Shown here: one piece after another, positions 11,825 through 24,010 of the stretch
Numbering within the stretch: the stretch's first letter is position 1
How the letters are laid out: the number at the start of each line of letters is the position of its first letter
Assembly (NCBI GenBank): GCA_028455995.1
Contig: JABELC010000001.1
Location: 4,142,501 to 4,206,500, forward strand
Source of the DNA: Scleromitrula shiraiana
Taxonomy: Eukaryota; Ascomycota; Leotiomycetes; Helotiales; Sclerotiniaceae
DNA: 64,000 bases
Direction: 5' to 3'
Notes under the pieces: generated by a model
Seen by the model: the letters and a program-made list of their open reading frames with translations, nothing else
Database searches by the model: none
What the model was told of the DNA's origin: nothing
Program-made: the position numbers and the translations under genes

Positions 11825-11845
11825 CACGTGACGTAAGGTCACGTG
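11825..11845. promoter_or_regulatory. inverted repeat with two CACGTG boxes
   Basis: CACGTGAC, five-base spacer GTAAG, then GTCACGTG: perfect 8-base arms, each carrying a palindromic CACGTG E-box of the kind bound by bHLH factors. It lies in one of the less AT-rich patches of the island. No gene start is nearby, so a function is not established. Confidence 0.5.
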
Positions 11846-12880
11846 TTGATTGTACAAACATATATATACTAGTATTATACTATCATGATTATTATACTAG
11901 TAATTTCACTAGCAACTTGAACTTGAAGTTAAAATATTAAAATATCCGAGTCCGAGTCATTAGTATAGTATATTATTTATTGTATTTTAAAACAAAGATA
12001 CATTTTTAAATATAGTAAATATTTTAAAACTTGAAAAAAGATATATTTTTGAATATAGTAAATATTTTATTATTTTGAAATAAATACTTTAGATTTAAAA
12101 TATTCAATTCTAAAGTAAATAAAATAAATTTAATTATCTCAATTATTTTATAATATAATAATAATGTTATTAATATCATAATAAGTCTATACTAGTACTA
12201 GATTTCTACTAAAATATCTAATTTAAAATAATGATAATTTAATTAAATTTAAAATTATTATTCCTTAGATTCAAGTTAATAATATATAAATACTATTCAA
12301 AATCAAATATTAAATACTACTACTAGTACTAGTAGTAACTTAATAATATTTTAAATTAATTATATAATCTAAATAGTACTATCTTCAAGATGCCAGTTTA
12401 TTTAAAAAATAACAAAATATTTATTTTATTTAAAATTGATAATTACAATTACTTGTACCAGTGCTCTAAATAAATTTAATAATATATTAAAAATCTTTTA
12501 ATTAATAATTTGATTTTTACAAGTTTTATAAAATTCTTTTTCAGAAAAAAACTTCAAATTATAATTATTGATTTTAAAAAAGAAAATATTACTAGTAATA
12601 ATAATAATTTCAAAATACTAGTATTTATATTTAAAAATATATCTCTTTTTTCAAGTTAAAATATATAATTTTATTTTAATATTGTAAATTATAATAATAT
12701 AATATATACTATGATTATAATTAAAAAATTTATTTTATATATTTGAATGTTTTTAATACATTATACTAGTAACTTGAATTATTAATTTATTTATACTATA
12801 TTTTGAAATCTTTTATTAAATTTTGAATAAAAAATTAAAGAATATTCAAGTTATTGATCAAAATATTCTTTATATTCTTT

Positions 12881-12900
12881 ATATTGCCTGAGGGCAATAT
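12881..12900. promoter_or_regulatory. 8-bp inverted repeat at island edge
   Basis: ATATTGCC, loop TGAG, GGCAATAT: perfect 8-base arms with a four-base loop. It marks the right border of the AT island and lies about 280 bases before the orphan gene start. It could be an operator-like site or a chance hairpin. Confidence 0.4.
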
Positions 12901-13061
12901 ATCGAAGGATTTAAGGATGAGGTAAGATATTCTTGCGGAAGTTTCAAGATAGTGGTGTAGATGGGTGAAGCCCATGGCCGGCGGTAAAAAAAGGATTCGC
13001 TGCGTCTAAGTCTTGCCGGGGGTTGGAATGACGCACAATCGCGGGAAGTATTCTATCTCAA

Positions 13062-13070
13062 TATATAAAG
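13062..13070 (+). promoter_or_regulatory. TATA-like element
   Basis: TATATAAAG about 110 bases before the ATG of the orphan gene at 13181. Distance and sequence suit a fungal TATA element; AT-rich surroundings make chance matches easy. Confidence 0.35.
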
Positions 13071-13180
13071 ATATTCTCACCCTCAGAGAGTGATGCATCT
13101 TACAATCAATTCATATTACTCACTGCTAAGTGTTAGAAAAAGTTGCATACTATAAAAAAAATCATTAATTGCAATACACG

Positions 13181-14731
13181 ATGCGTATCAAAAACCCCCG
13201 ATATGCTTTCCAAGACCCACGGGAGAGTGGAAAATTGATCTACGAATGCACCGGGGAGGATGGCAAACATACGTACTGGTACAAGAAATTCTTGAAAAAC
13301 GACAATGATCCTGAATATAAGTACTATAGATGGAAAACTTATGAATACAGCGTTTCTTACAATGCAGATATGGGATATATGCTTCATTTAACAGATAAAC
13401 AAGCGAAGAGGTTCGAAAATGAAGGAGGGCTGGAAAATGCGACATTATATGAGGATAAATCAAAAAGCCAACAGCATAACAAAGCTAAACCCAAGTCCGG
13501 ACAGACTACTAGGAATCAAGACAATGGAGAAAAGATATGGTCGAACCCGACAATCGAGGAACCAGATGAGGATTCAAGTAATGAAGATAAAGAAAAGCCC
13601 AAGCAATTCTTGTTAACTTGCGGAATTTCGAAGAAAACCGAAGAAGAATTTAAACCCGATTTTGGGGGTAGAAAAACATCCGATCCTCCGCATGTCGATG
13701 ATAGAAGGGAGGTGGGGATTTCAGCGACTGGACGCGAACGAGCTGAGTATCATAGAACAATAAAAAGTGATAAGATAAACTTAGTCAATCGCGATGACGC
13801 AATAGAAGCGCATAAGAAGCCAGAGCGCGCGAAAAAAGAGAGAGAAGAGGAAAGAGCTCAAGAAGGGTATAGAGATGATCAGACACATCAGTCTCGTGGC
13901 ACAAAAGACAATGACAGCAGAGTAAGGACTAATGTGGGGGATCAAGAACTTGGTGAAACAAGCCAAAAATCGAGAGATCGAAGTTATCGTCGCGATGAAA
14001 ATGGATACACAGCTAATCTTGCTTATCGTCCTGCCCCACAAGATACAAGACCTAGAAAAGAGAGTGGTGTCAATCGTAGATCTACTTCCACTGACCGCCA
14101 CCGTTCAAGCCAGCGTAAAAGCACCAATAACGGTTCTTCAAGCCGTCAGCCAAATTTATCAGGAGAGACCACACATAGCAATTCAAAGCCACGACGGGTA
14201 GATGGGTCTAGATCTTCCCGTTCCAATAATAAATCATATGCGTCAGAGTATAGGCATAACCCTGATCCTGCCTCCGAGGGCGACGTGAATATTCCAGAAC
14301 ACGGAGCTCGACGACAACCTGATTTTAGCCAAGACACAAATCAAAGAATGCGTCCAGTAAAAGTAACCAGATATAAAGTTACGGGACCCACACACGAATT
14401 ATATAAATTACACGAATCCACGCGTTACAGCGATGATGTTAATGATGTTAATGATGTTAATGATGTTAATTATCATTATAACGATATAGCTGAAGAAACA
14501 GAAAGGCTTGGTAAACGTTTTGTGGGAACACATCTTACACGTTCATTCATCACACCAGACGGCGATGTATATCAACGACCCATGGTATTACCTCCACACA
14601 GTTCTTCATATGAATCGATTCATGACACTCCATCGCCTTTTTCAAATACAACTCACCTAAGCTATTCGTATACAAATCCCCCAAGCTATGCGCCTAATTC
14701 GAGTCATTCTTATTATACTCATAGATATTAA
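13181..14731 (+). CDS. hydrophilic orphan protein beside AT island
   Basis: Single exon of 516 aa from the ATG at 13181 (MRIKNPRYAF); the frame extends a few codons upstream but only to non-ATG codons. Residues 1-90 look globular, rich in Tyr, Trp and Lys (HTYWYKKFL, YKYYRWKTYEYSV, MGYMLHLTDKQ). From about residue 95 on the protein is highly charged and Ser/Arg/Asn-rich, probably disordered. A run of four Asp-Val-Asn units comes from a 9-base tandem repeat at 14434-14470. No signal peptide or membrane segment. The tail is Ser/Tyr/Pro/His-rich (SSHSYYTHRY). I do not recognise it. Its place against an AT-rich island is typical of fast-evolving accessory genes, which is inference. Confidence 0.6.
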   Translation: MRIKNPRYAFQDPRESGKLIYECTGEDGKHTYWYKKFLKNDNDPEYKYYRWKTYEYSVSYNADMGYMLHLTDKQAKRFENEGGLENATLYEDKSKSQQHNKAKPKSGQTTRNQDNGEKIWSNPTIEEPDEDSSNEDKEKPKQFLLTCGISKKTEEEFKPDFGGRKTSDPPHVDDRREVGISATGRERAEYHRTIKSDKINLVNRDDAIEAHKKPERAKKEREEERAQEGYRDDQTHQSRGTKDNDSRVRTNVGDQELGETSQKSRDRSYRRDENGYTANLAYRPAPQDTRPRKESGVNRRSTSTDRHRSSQRKSTNNGSSSRQPNLSGETTHSNSKPRRVDGSRSSRSNNKSYASEYRHNPDPASEGDVNIPEHGARRQPDFSQDTNQRMRPVKVTRYKVTGPTHELYKLHESTRYSDDVNDVNDVNDVNYHYNDIAEETERLGKRFVGTHLTRSFITPDGDVYQRPMVLPPHSSSYESIHDTPSPFSNTTHLSYSYTNPPSYAPNSSHSYYTHRY

Positions 14732-16283
14732 AGCACTACCCGAGGAAGACATTCCAATAGACAGACAAGCCTATACGTTAACATGACGACATTATGCCCA
14801 CCACGATGTGAAGATCTCGATGGAGCGAAGAGCAAGGAGATAGGGAAAGAATTTGAGAGATATTGATATGAAGCGAGAAATTAAACAAATAAGATACATG
14901 AATATGGATATTGATATGGATATTGATATCAATATCCATATTAATACAAACAAATGATCTTCAACTAAGAACAAGAACAAAAACAAGAACAAAAATAAAG
15001 ATCAAACACACAAGAAGTAAAGATAGATAGATAGATCAACAGCCCCTATACACTCGAGTAGATAGATAGCAAACCCAGAATGAATGAATGAATGAATGAA
15101 TGTACCATACCGTACCGCAAGCAAGCAAGCAAGCAAGCAAGCAAGAAATTGATATTTCCTGCACCATAATCTTCATGTTCGCTTATCCTAGCTACGTTGT
15201 ATTGTATATGCATATTTCATATTTACTGTGGAAAGTCATTATTGATGTTAGTATCTATGCTACCATGCTGCCATGCTGCCATGTATCAATCCAACAATAG
15301 ATAGGATAGGATTCACGCATCTCTCCTCAATCGATCCGCATCAAGCTCGGGTCCCGGCCCTAATCTTGATTTGTCTTTTGCTCACTAGAGTATAGAGAGA
15401 GAGCATCGATACGATAAATAATAACCATAAAACAATTGTTAGTAGAACAAACAAACAAACAAACAAACAAACAAATAAACCAAATCGCGAATCCCGAAAT
15501 GAACGATCTAATATCCATCCATTCCTTAGCGCCGCGCATCCCACCCACGAACTATTTGCTTATTATTTATTATTATTATTATTATTATTATTCAGCAACA
15601 ATTGCTTCCATTCTGACATTCCATTCCATTCCAACACATCACTTGCATACCTCACACCCTCTCCCACCCATCACATCACGCACCACATAATTCAAACGAC
15701 CAATTAATTAATTAATAATAATGAACAACAAATACTTTGGATAAATTATTATTATTATTGTTATTGTTGAATTACTATAAACTTCCCATCCATCCTACAA
15801 TTAGACAAAAGAGAACCAAATGACAATAAATGACAAAAATCCAATTAATCCGTCCATCCGTCCATCCGTCCGTTCAGATCCCATCAAGAACAACCAACCA
15901 GTCCATCATCAATATAATACAACTTTTTCCTCTTTTTTCCCTCGAGTTCCCCTCTCCATATTTACCATCCATCATCCATTCTAGAAATGAAAATAAAATA
16001 ACAAGCAGCCAAAAAAAAACTAGGTAGAAAACGAACGAAAATTTGAAATCCAGCCGTGCAGCCGTGGGTATTCATTGCATATGATATGTATATTCCTCGT
16101 TCCATCCATCTTGCGTCCGTCTTTATTTTCCCACGCATTTCAGTTTGCCCAACCCATTCTGTTGAATTCATTTCGTTCCAGTATTATTTCATGGATATCA
16201 TGTAATATCGTATCACATTAGGACATATCTGAGGCACTCCATTTCACCCAACCAACACACATTATCGGATCAAGTATGCCATC
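14732..16283. other. intergenic, microsatellite-rich
   Basis: About 1.55 kb without a supported gene. It holds (AATG)n near 15080-15101, (GCAA)n near 15117-15145, (CAAA)n near 15451-15478, (ATT)n near 15561-15592 and the 28-base palindrome at 14914-14941. Confidence 0.7.
14914..14941. repeat. perfect 28-base palindrome
   Basis: Half-site ATATGGATATTGAT followed directly by its reverse complement, with no spacer, so it can form a cruciform or, in RNA, a long stem. It lies about 180 bases after the stop codon of the orphan gene. The left half belongs to a short direct repeat GATATGGATATT. Confidence 0.85.
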
Positions 16284-17331
16284 TTAAGCATAATCATCCT
16301 TGACAACCCTTCTCTGACTTTCACCATCAGCAAACGAACCACGTTGTCTATGACGTTGATTGCGAATGAAGCCGAACATGTTGCCACCACCACGCGTTCC
16401 TGTTTGAGTCGTGGTAGTGATAGGTTCGGCGGTTCTGCTTTCTCTGCGGCGTTCTCGCCTGCTGTTACCACCGAGTGCTCCGCCGAGACAGAGTGTTATG
16501 GTTGCGATGAACATGCATGCCCATGCTGCCCAGGTAAATCCAAATGCATAGCGACCGAGACTAGCATTGATACCTGCGTCACGGAAACGATTGCGAACTT
16601 GGACGAATTCGGCACTGGATTTCAAGGTATATGTTAGATTGTGGTATTTAAAATGGGGAAAGTGGAAATAGAGGTGGGGTAGAGGGGGGCTGAAACTTAC
16701 GTCATTAATGACGCAGCGAGAGAGAACCAGAATAGAGCGGACATGAGGATAAGTCCTGAGAAATATGAAGCGAGACGAGAGCAAGGAGCCAAAAGACTGG
16801 AGAAGAAAGCGAATACGGCGGAGATAAGTGCCATAAGATAAAAGACCCATCCAAATCTCCAAAGGTAATAGTAGTAAGTACTGGTAGTATTCTTGGCATG
16901 GGAACTGCGTAACAATTAGTAAAAAGAATTCCATCTTACAATACAGTAGAACATACCCGACAAGAGCAGCCGGAGCTCCATCACTACCCCCAACCCAAGC
17001 ATAACCAAAAGGTAAAGCCGGCACAGGAGAACCACAATTGGTATTACCCTCCCCACAGACATAAAAGTAAGTCCATTGAGACACAGCTCTTCCGGCGCCC
17101 GCAATACTCGAAGTATCGGCTCTCAGGAAATAGGTCTTATTGAGAGGGGTGGAATTTGTAACTCCGCTTAGGACGACGAAGAACATGAGGAGAATGGCGC
17201 CGGCTATGAATATTAGGGACACTATGCCCATTATACCTCCTGTGGAAGTAAGGATTATATTAGATGATGATCTCACTACCAGAGGAATGGGAGAGAGGGG
17301 CAAAGAAAAGCTTACTTGTTACCAAAGCCAT
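16284..17331 (-). CDS. SUR7/PalI-family membrane protein
   Basis: Four exons: 17331-17316 (only 16 bases), 17239-16957, 16904-16701 and 16614-16284. Donors GTAAGC, GTATGT and GTAAGT and all phases agree, giving 277 aa. Four transmembrane segments are visible at about 8-30, 117-138, 148-168 and 191-214. The first extracellular loop holds W61 and C67...C74 (YVCGEGNTNCG), the conserved cysteine pair of the SUR7 family. The C-terminal cytosolic tail is basic and Arg/Thr/Gly-rich. Family members are plasma-membrane proteins of eisosomes (MCC patches), affecting endocytosis, wall organisation and stress tolerance. A hydrophobic frame reading through the introns is visible but is not the product. 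Confidence 0.9.
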
Positions 17332-20419
<3,088 letters not shown>

Positions 20420-21124
20420 TCACTCACTCTCACTCCCCACCCCACCCCCATCCACCGGCTCCACCCCCCTCAAATTCAAACCCCCCACGCCCACCCCCCC
20501 AATCCCCCCCAAACACTCCTCCCACCTCTCCCACGCCTCCCCCACCAACCCCCTCACCTCGCCATCCCGTACCCAACCCCCCCTAACCCTCCCCTCCACC
20601 TCCTCAACCCAATCCCTCACCCTCCTCACGCTCTCCTCCCTCCCCACCCCGCGCTCAATCCACCCGCCCTTCCTAATCGTCCCCAACACCCCCACCGCCA
20701 CCGCGTTCGCAACCCCAAGTATCGCGTTCCGCTGTCGCGTCCCCTCGCCCTGCGCCGCTATCGTGAGGATCGCGCCAATCGCCAGCTGTGTTGCCAGACA
20801 CGTGTAGTACGCGCTTTGGAGGAGGCGGTATTGCTTCTGGTAGTGGGCGTGCGTGTGCAGGATCGTCGCGTACAGACTGTTGGGGGTGGCGTGGGCGCGG
20901 ATGTTTCCGGTGGGATTGTCGCTGTTGATTCCGAGGGCGAGGTTGAATTCTTGGAGCGCGGGATTGGGATTGGGATTGGGGGTGGGGGTGTTTGCGGTTG
21001 AGAGGGGGGGGATGAGAGGTGTGGATTCGATGTCGATGTTGATGTCGAGGGGGAGGTTGGAATTGGGGTTTAGGTAGTGATTTGAATGTTGGGGTTGGGA
21101 TTTTAGTTTAGATTTTTTGGGCAT
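20420..21124 (-). CDS. fungal SLATT-like two-TM protein
   Basis: Single exon of 234 aa from ATG at 21124. Residues 1-75 are Asn/Pro/Ser-rich and disordered. A helix at about 82-104 (SLYATILHTHAHYQKQYRLL) leads into TM1 at about 105-124 (YTCLATQLAIGAILTI). After a short polar loop (QGEGTRQRN), TM2 follows at about 133-150 (AILGVANAVAVGVLGTI), then a charged amphipathic helix (VRRVRDWVEEVEGRVRG). This architecture and the wording of the paired helices match the fungal branch of the SMODS/SLOG-associated two-TM (SLATT) family. Prokaryotic relatives are proposed membrane effectors of nucleotide-triggered defence; fungal function is unknown. The coding DNA is far more GC-rich than its flanks. Confidence 0.75.
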   Translation of the reverse strand: MPKKSKLKSQPQHSNHYLNPNSNLPLDINIDIESTPLIPPLSTANTPTPNPNPNPALQEFNLALGINSDNPTGNIRAHATPNSLYATILHTHAHYQKQYRLLQSAYYTCLATQLAIGAILTIAAQGEGTRQRNAILGVANAVAVGVLGTIRKGGWIERGVGREESVRRVRDWVEEVEGRVRGGWVRDGEVRGLVGEAWERWEECLGGIGGVGVGGLNLRGVEPVDGGGVGSESE

Positions 21125-21697
21125 TTCTTTTGGTTTGGGGGTTTATTTTCAAGAGACTGAGTAGAGTAGGGGTGGATAAAATGTAGTAGAGCTGAAGAAT
21201 TCTATCTTCGCGAGAGATGAGATTCAAATTTCGATTCAGAAATCAATCAGAGTGAGGAGAGTTGAGAAAACAGAGAGATGATTTCTATGTATATCAAGAA
21301 ATCGATGTCGATTCTACAATTCATATGAACGTAAATAATGAAACAGCAAACCAGAAAATTCCCATCACTCGAGGTCCTCCATCCCTCCTGCCCATTTGAT
21401 TCATCCTCCTCATCATAATCATCATCATCATTCAAATATAACTCTAATTTGATCCATTAATCTCTCACGAGATCAGAGAAGAAAGAGAGGAACGAGTGAT
21501 ATATTGATTCATTTGATCTCAGACTCTCTTTTAACATTATGCTCACGCGGCTACTCTCACACTCACGGGTCATGCATGTATCTACCCACCTAGGCATAGA
21601 TAGTATGTATGTATGTACTCTGACAATATCGCGCACCGTTTGGCATGCCATACAAATGATGGAACAAAATAAAATAGTAAAATAGTAAAATCATGCC

Positions 21698-21729
<32 letters not shown>

Positions 21730-22975
21730 TACCCAGGATGCGAAATACATCTGTTGTATCATAAGGATTTGTTATATATTCTACACACACTCTCAGTCAG
21801 TCTCTCAATCCAGCAGACAGACTAATTAATGATCATGTGTTCGAGGACCCCACCACCCATCCACCACCCATCCATCATGACTCCCACGGCGTCACCCAAC
21901 CGATAAAAGAAAACATCCAAAATAGATATTCTATCTAATCTTCATCTCCTCATTCATCGTATCGTATTATACTGTATTTCATTCCCCAATCTAATCATCT
22001 ATATATATATATACCACCCACCACACATACATACATACATACATACATACATACAATCTAATCAGCCCTCACCCAGCTAGCTAACCAGCCATCCATCCAA
22101 TCCAATCCAATCCACGATCTCCGTTTCTTCTTGATTCCCTCCTTCACTCCCCTATTCAAATTTTACAATATGCTATGATATGATATGATATCATATCATA
22201 TCATACAAAAATGCAACCAACAAAACGCATATAATGATGCAAAAGTACTACCGAAGTAAACAGGTAGATAGGCTTCTGAAAGAAAGAAGCGAAGCGAAAA
22301 GAATAAAATGAAACGAAAAGAGAAGAGAAGAGAAGACCATGAAATGAATGTGATAGTAACGAAATTTAAGATGAAAAAAAAAAATAATCAAGAGAAGATT
22401 CATTCATCCCCCTCCCACTGCCATCTCATCGCAACTAATCTCCTGCGCTTTTCTCTATCTATATGAGATCACAAAGATGATGAAGAAAAGAAAGAAAGAA
22501 AGAGAGAAGTAACAGACAATTTTTTATATGTATGTATGTATGTATGCATGTATATATGTATGTATATATGTATATATGTTCATGAAAGGATAGAAATCGA
22601 GATGAGATGAATGGAGAAAGAAAACGCCCAGTCGTCAAATAAAGTAAAGTAAAGTAAAGTAGAAGAAATATATCTTCAATATAAGTAAATATTCCAGTCA
22701 CGGAATAGAAGAAAATAGACTATGCTGCGCACAAGTCTCCTTAATGATTCTTCTCTCCATCCCCCGTTAAGAACGATATGATATGATATGATATGTACTT
22801 GTACGAGAACAAATCTTCAAGAAACAATCGAACAATCGAACGAACGCACGCACGCACGCTTGAACCCTCCAACGCCATTGTAGAATAATTTCCCAGTAAA
22901 AACCACCCACCCAGTACAATTAATTCGCCCAAACTAGAATCTCTCTCGCCGTTCATCCGTCCAATACCATATCAT
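21125..22975. other. spacer with simple repeats
   Basis: About 1.85 kb without a supported gene. It contains a poly(A) run of about 30 at 21693-21725, (CATA)n near 22027-22053, GATAT-type units near 22170-22205 and 22775-22795, and (GTAT)n near 22525-22580. A frame overlapping poly(A) encodes only poly-Phe and is rejected. Confidence 0.6.
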
Positions 22976-24010
22976 CTACATAACCGCACACTTCCCATCA
23001 TCGCTCCCCCCATTCGGTTTGACGCTCAAAGCGACTCTCGCCGCCTCCGTAAATGCCTCATTGACACCCCTATTCCGCATAGCCGAACATTCCAAATACC
23101 TCAACGCGTTAATCCTCCTAGCGACCTCGAGTCCCTGATTATAATCAATCATTTGCTTCTTTTCTCTTCCCTCTCCCGTTCCCTCGGTCCCATCGTTATC
23201 TTCGCCCTGTTCTCGTAAATCGCACTTCAAGGCAACGAGCACGAGTTTGACGCCTGGGCAATTCTCGGCGATTTCTCCTACCCATTTCGATTCGACGTTC
23301 TCGAGGGAATCTTTGGAGTCGACGGAGAAACAGAGCATGATCGCGTGTGTATCATCGTAGGATAGGGATCTTAATCTGTCGAATTCTTCTTGTCCGGCTG
23401 TATCCCATAATGAGAGTTCGATGTGTACATTGTCGACGAAGATATCTATCAAGCGCACCAAGAGTTTAGTATTACTTTCTGTCGATTCCTATAATGCGAT
23501 TGTAGGGCGCAAAGAAAAGGGGAAATTTTAAGATGAAAGAAGAATTACATACCATGAACATAATTCTCAAAAACGGTAGGTTCATAAACTGTAGGAAAGT
23601 ACCTTCACGTCCATCAATCAGCTTCCGATCCAACCCAATTTACCCGTCTCCCTCCGGATATCAAATGGAAAACATACCCTCTCGTAAAAACATTCAATAA
23701 ACTCGTTTTCCCGCAAGCACCATCACCTCTATCGATCACCAAAGAATATCGTTAGCAAATCCGTCCATGTATCCATTCAATTATTCCTCCATAAATCAAT
23801 TAAAAATCTATCATATTCCAATAATGCGCCACAAGGCTCCACGCATTCATCCATCACATTCAAAACTTCCCAACCCCCTCTCTGAATAGTATGACGAAAG
23901 ACGTTTACATCTGAAAGGATGGATGGACTTAAATGTAAACATAAGGATAAAACATACAATAAAACCAATTTCCTTTGGGTAGTTTTTGATCCTCCGAGTC
24001 CGCACGGCAT
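22976..24010 (-). CDS. RHO3: Rho3-type small GTPase
   Basis: Four exons: 24010-23958, 23728-23678, 23602-23553 and 23445-22976, with GTATGT donors throughout and matching phases, giving 207 aa. P-loop GDGACGKT at 19-26, switch I with YFPTVYEPTVFENYV (36-50), DTAGQEE at 66-72, LKCDLR around 124-129 and ECSA at 170-173. The protein ends in the CaaX box CAVM, so it should be prenylated and membrane-bound. A Gly/Asp/Glu-rich insert follows residue 130. The N-terminus MPCGLGGSKTTQRKLVLL and the LKCD guanine-recognition motif fit the Rho3 class rather than Rho1 or Cdc42. In fungi Rho3 controls polarised exocytosis and actin cables at hyphal tips. Confidence 0.95.

Larger units (their letters stand above)
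10071..12900. other. AT-rich island built of ACTAGT and CTTGAA words
   Basis: Roughly 2.8 kb of extremely AT-rich DNA with no reading frame of substance. By eye I count about 23 ACTAGT hexamers between 10170 and 12775, and a similar number of CTTGAA/TTCAAG words. These two families hold a large share of the G and C bases. Less AT-rich patches interrupt it at about 11150-11260, 11330-11420 and 11705-11850. The composition suggests a degraded, repeat-induced-mutation-like island, but the surviving CA/TG in TTCAAG/CTTGAA is not what RIP alone would leave. Confidence 0.85.

Noticed and set aside
10071..12900. Transposon with terminal repeats in the AT island
   Set aside because: No transposase or reverse-transcriptase wording, no matched terminal repeats and no target duplication could be seen; any element is too decayed to name.
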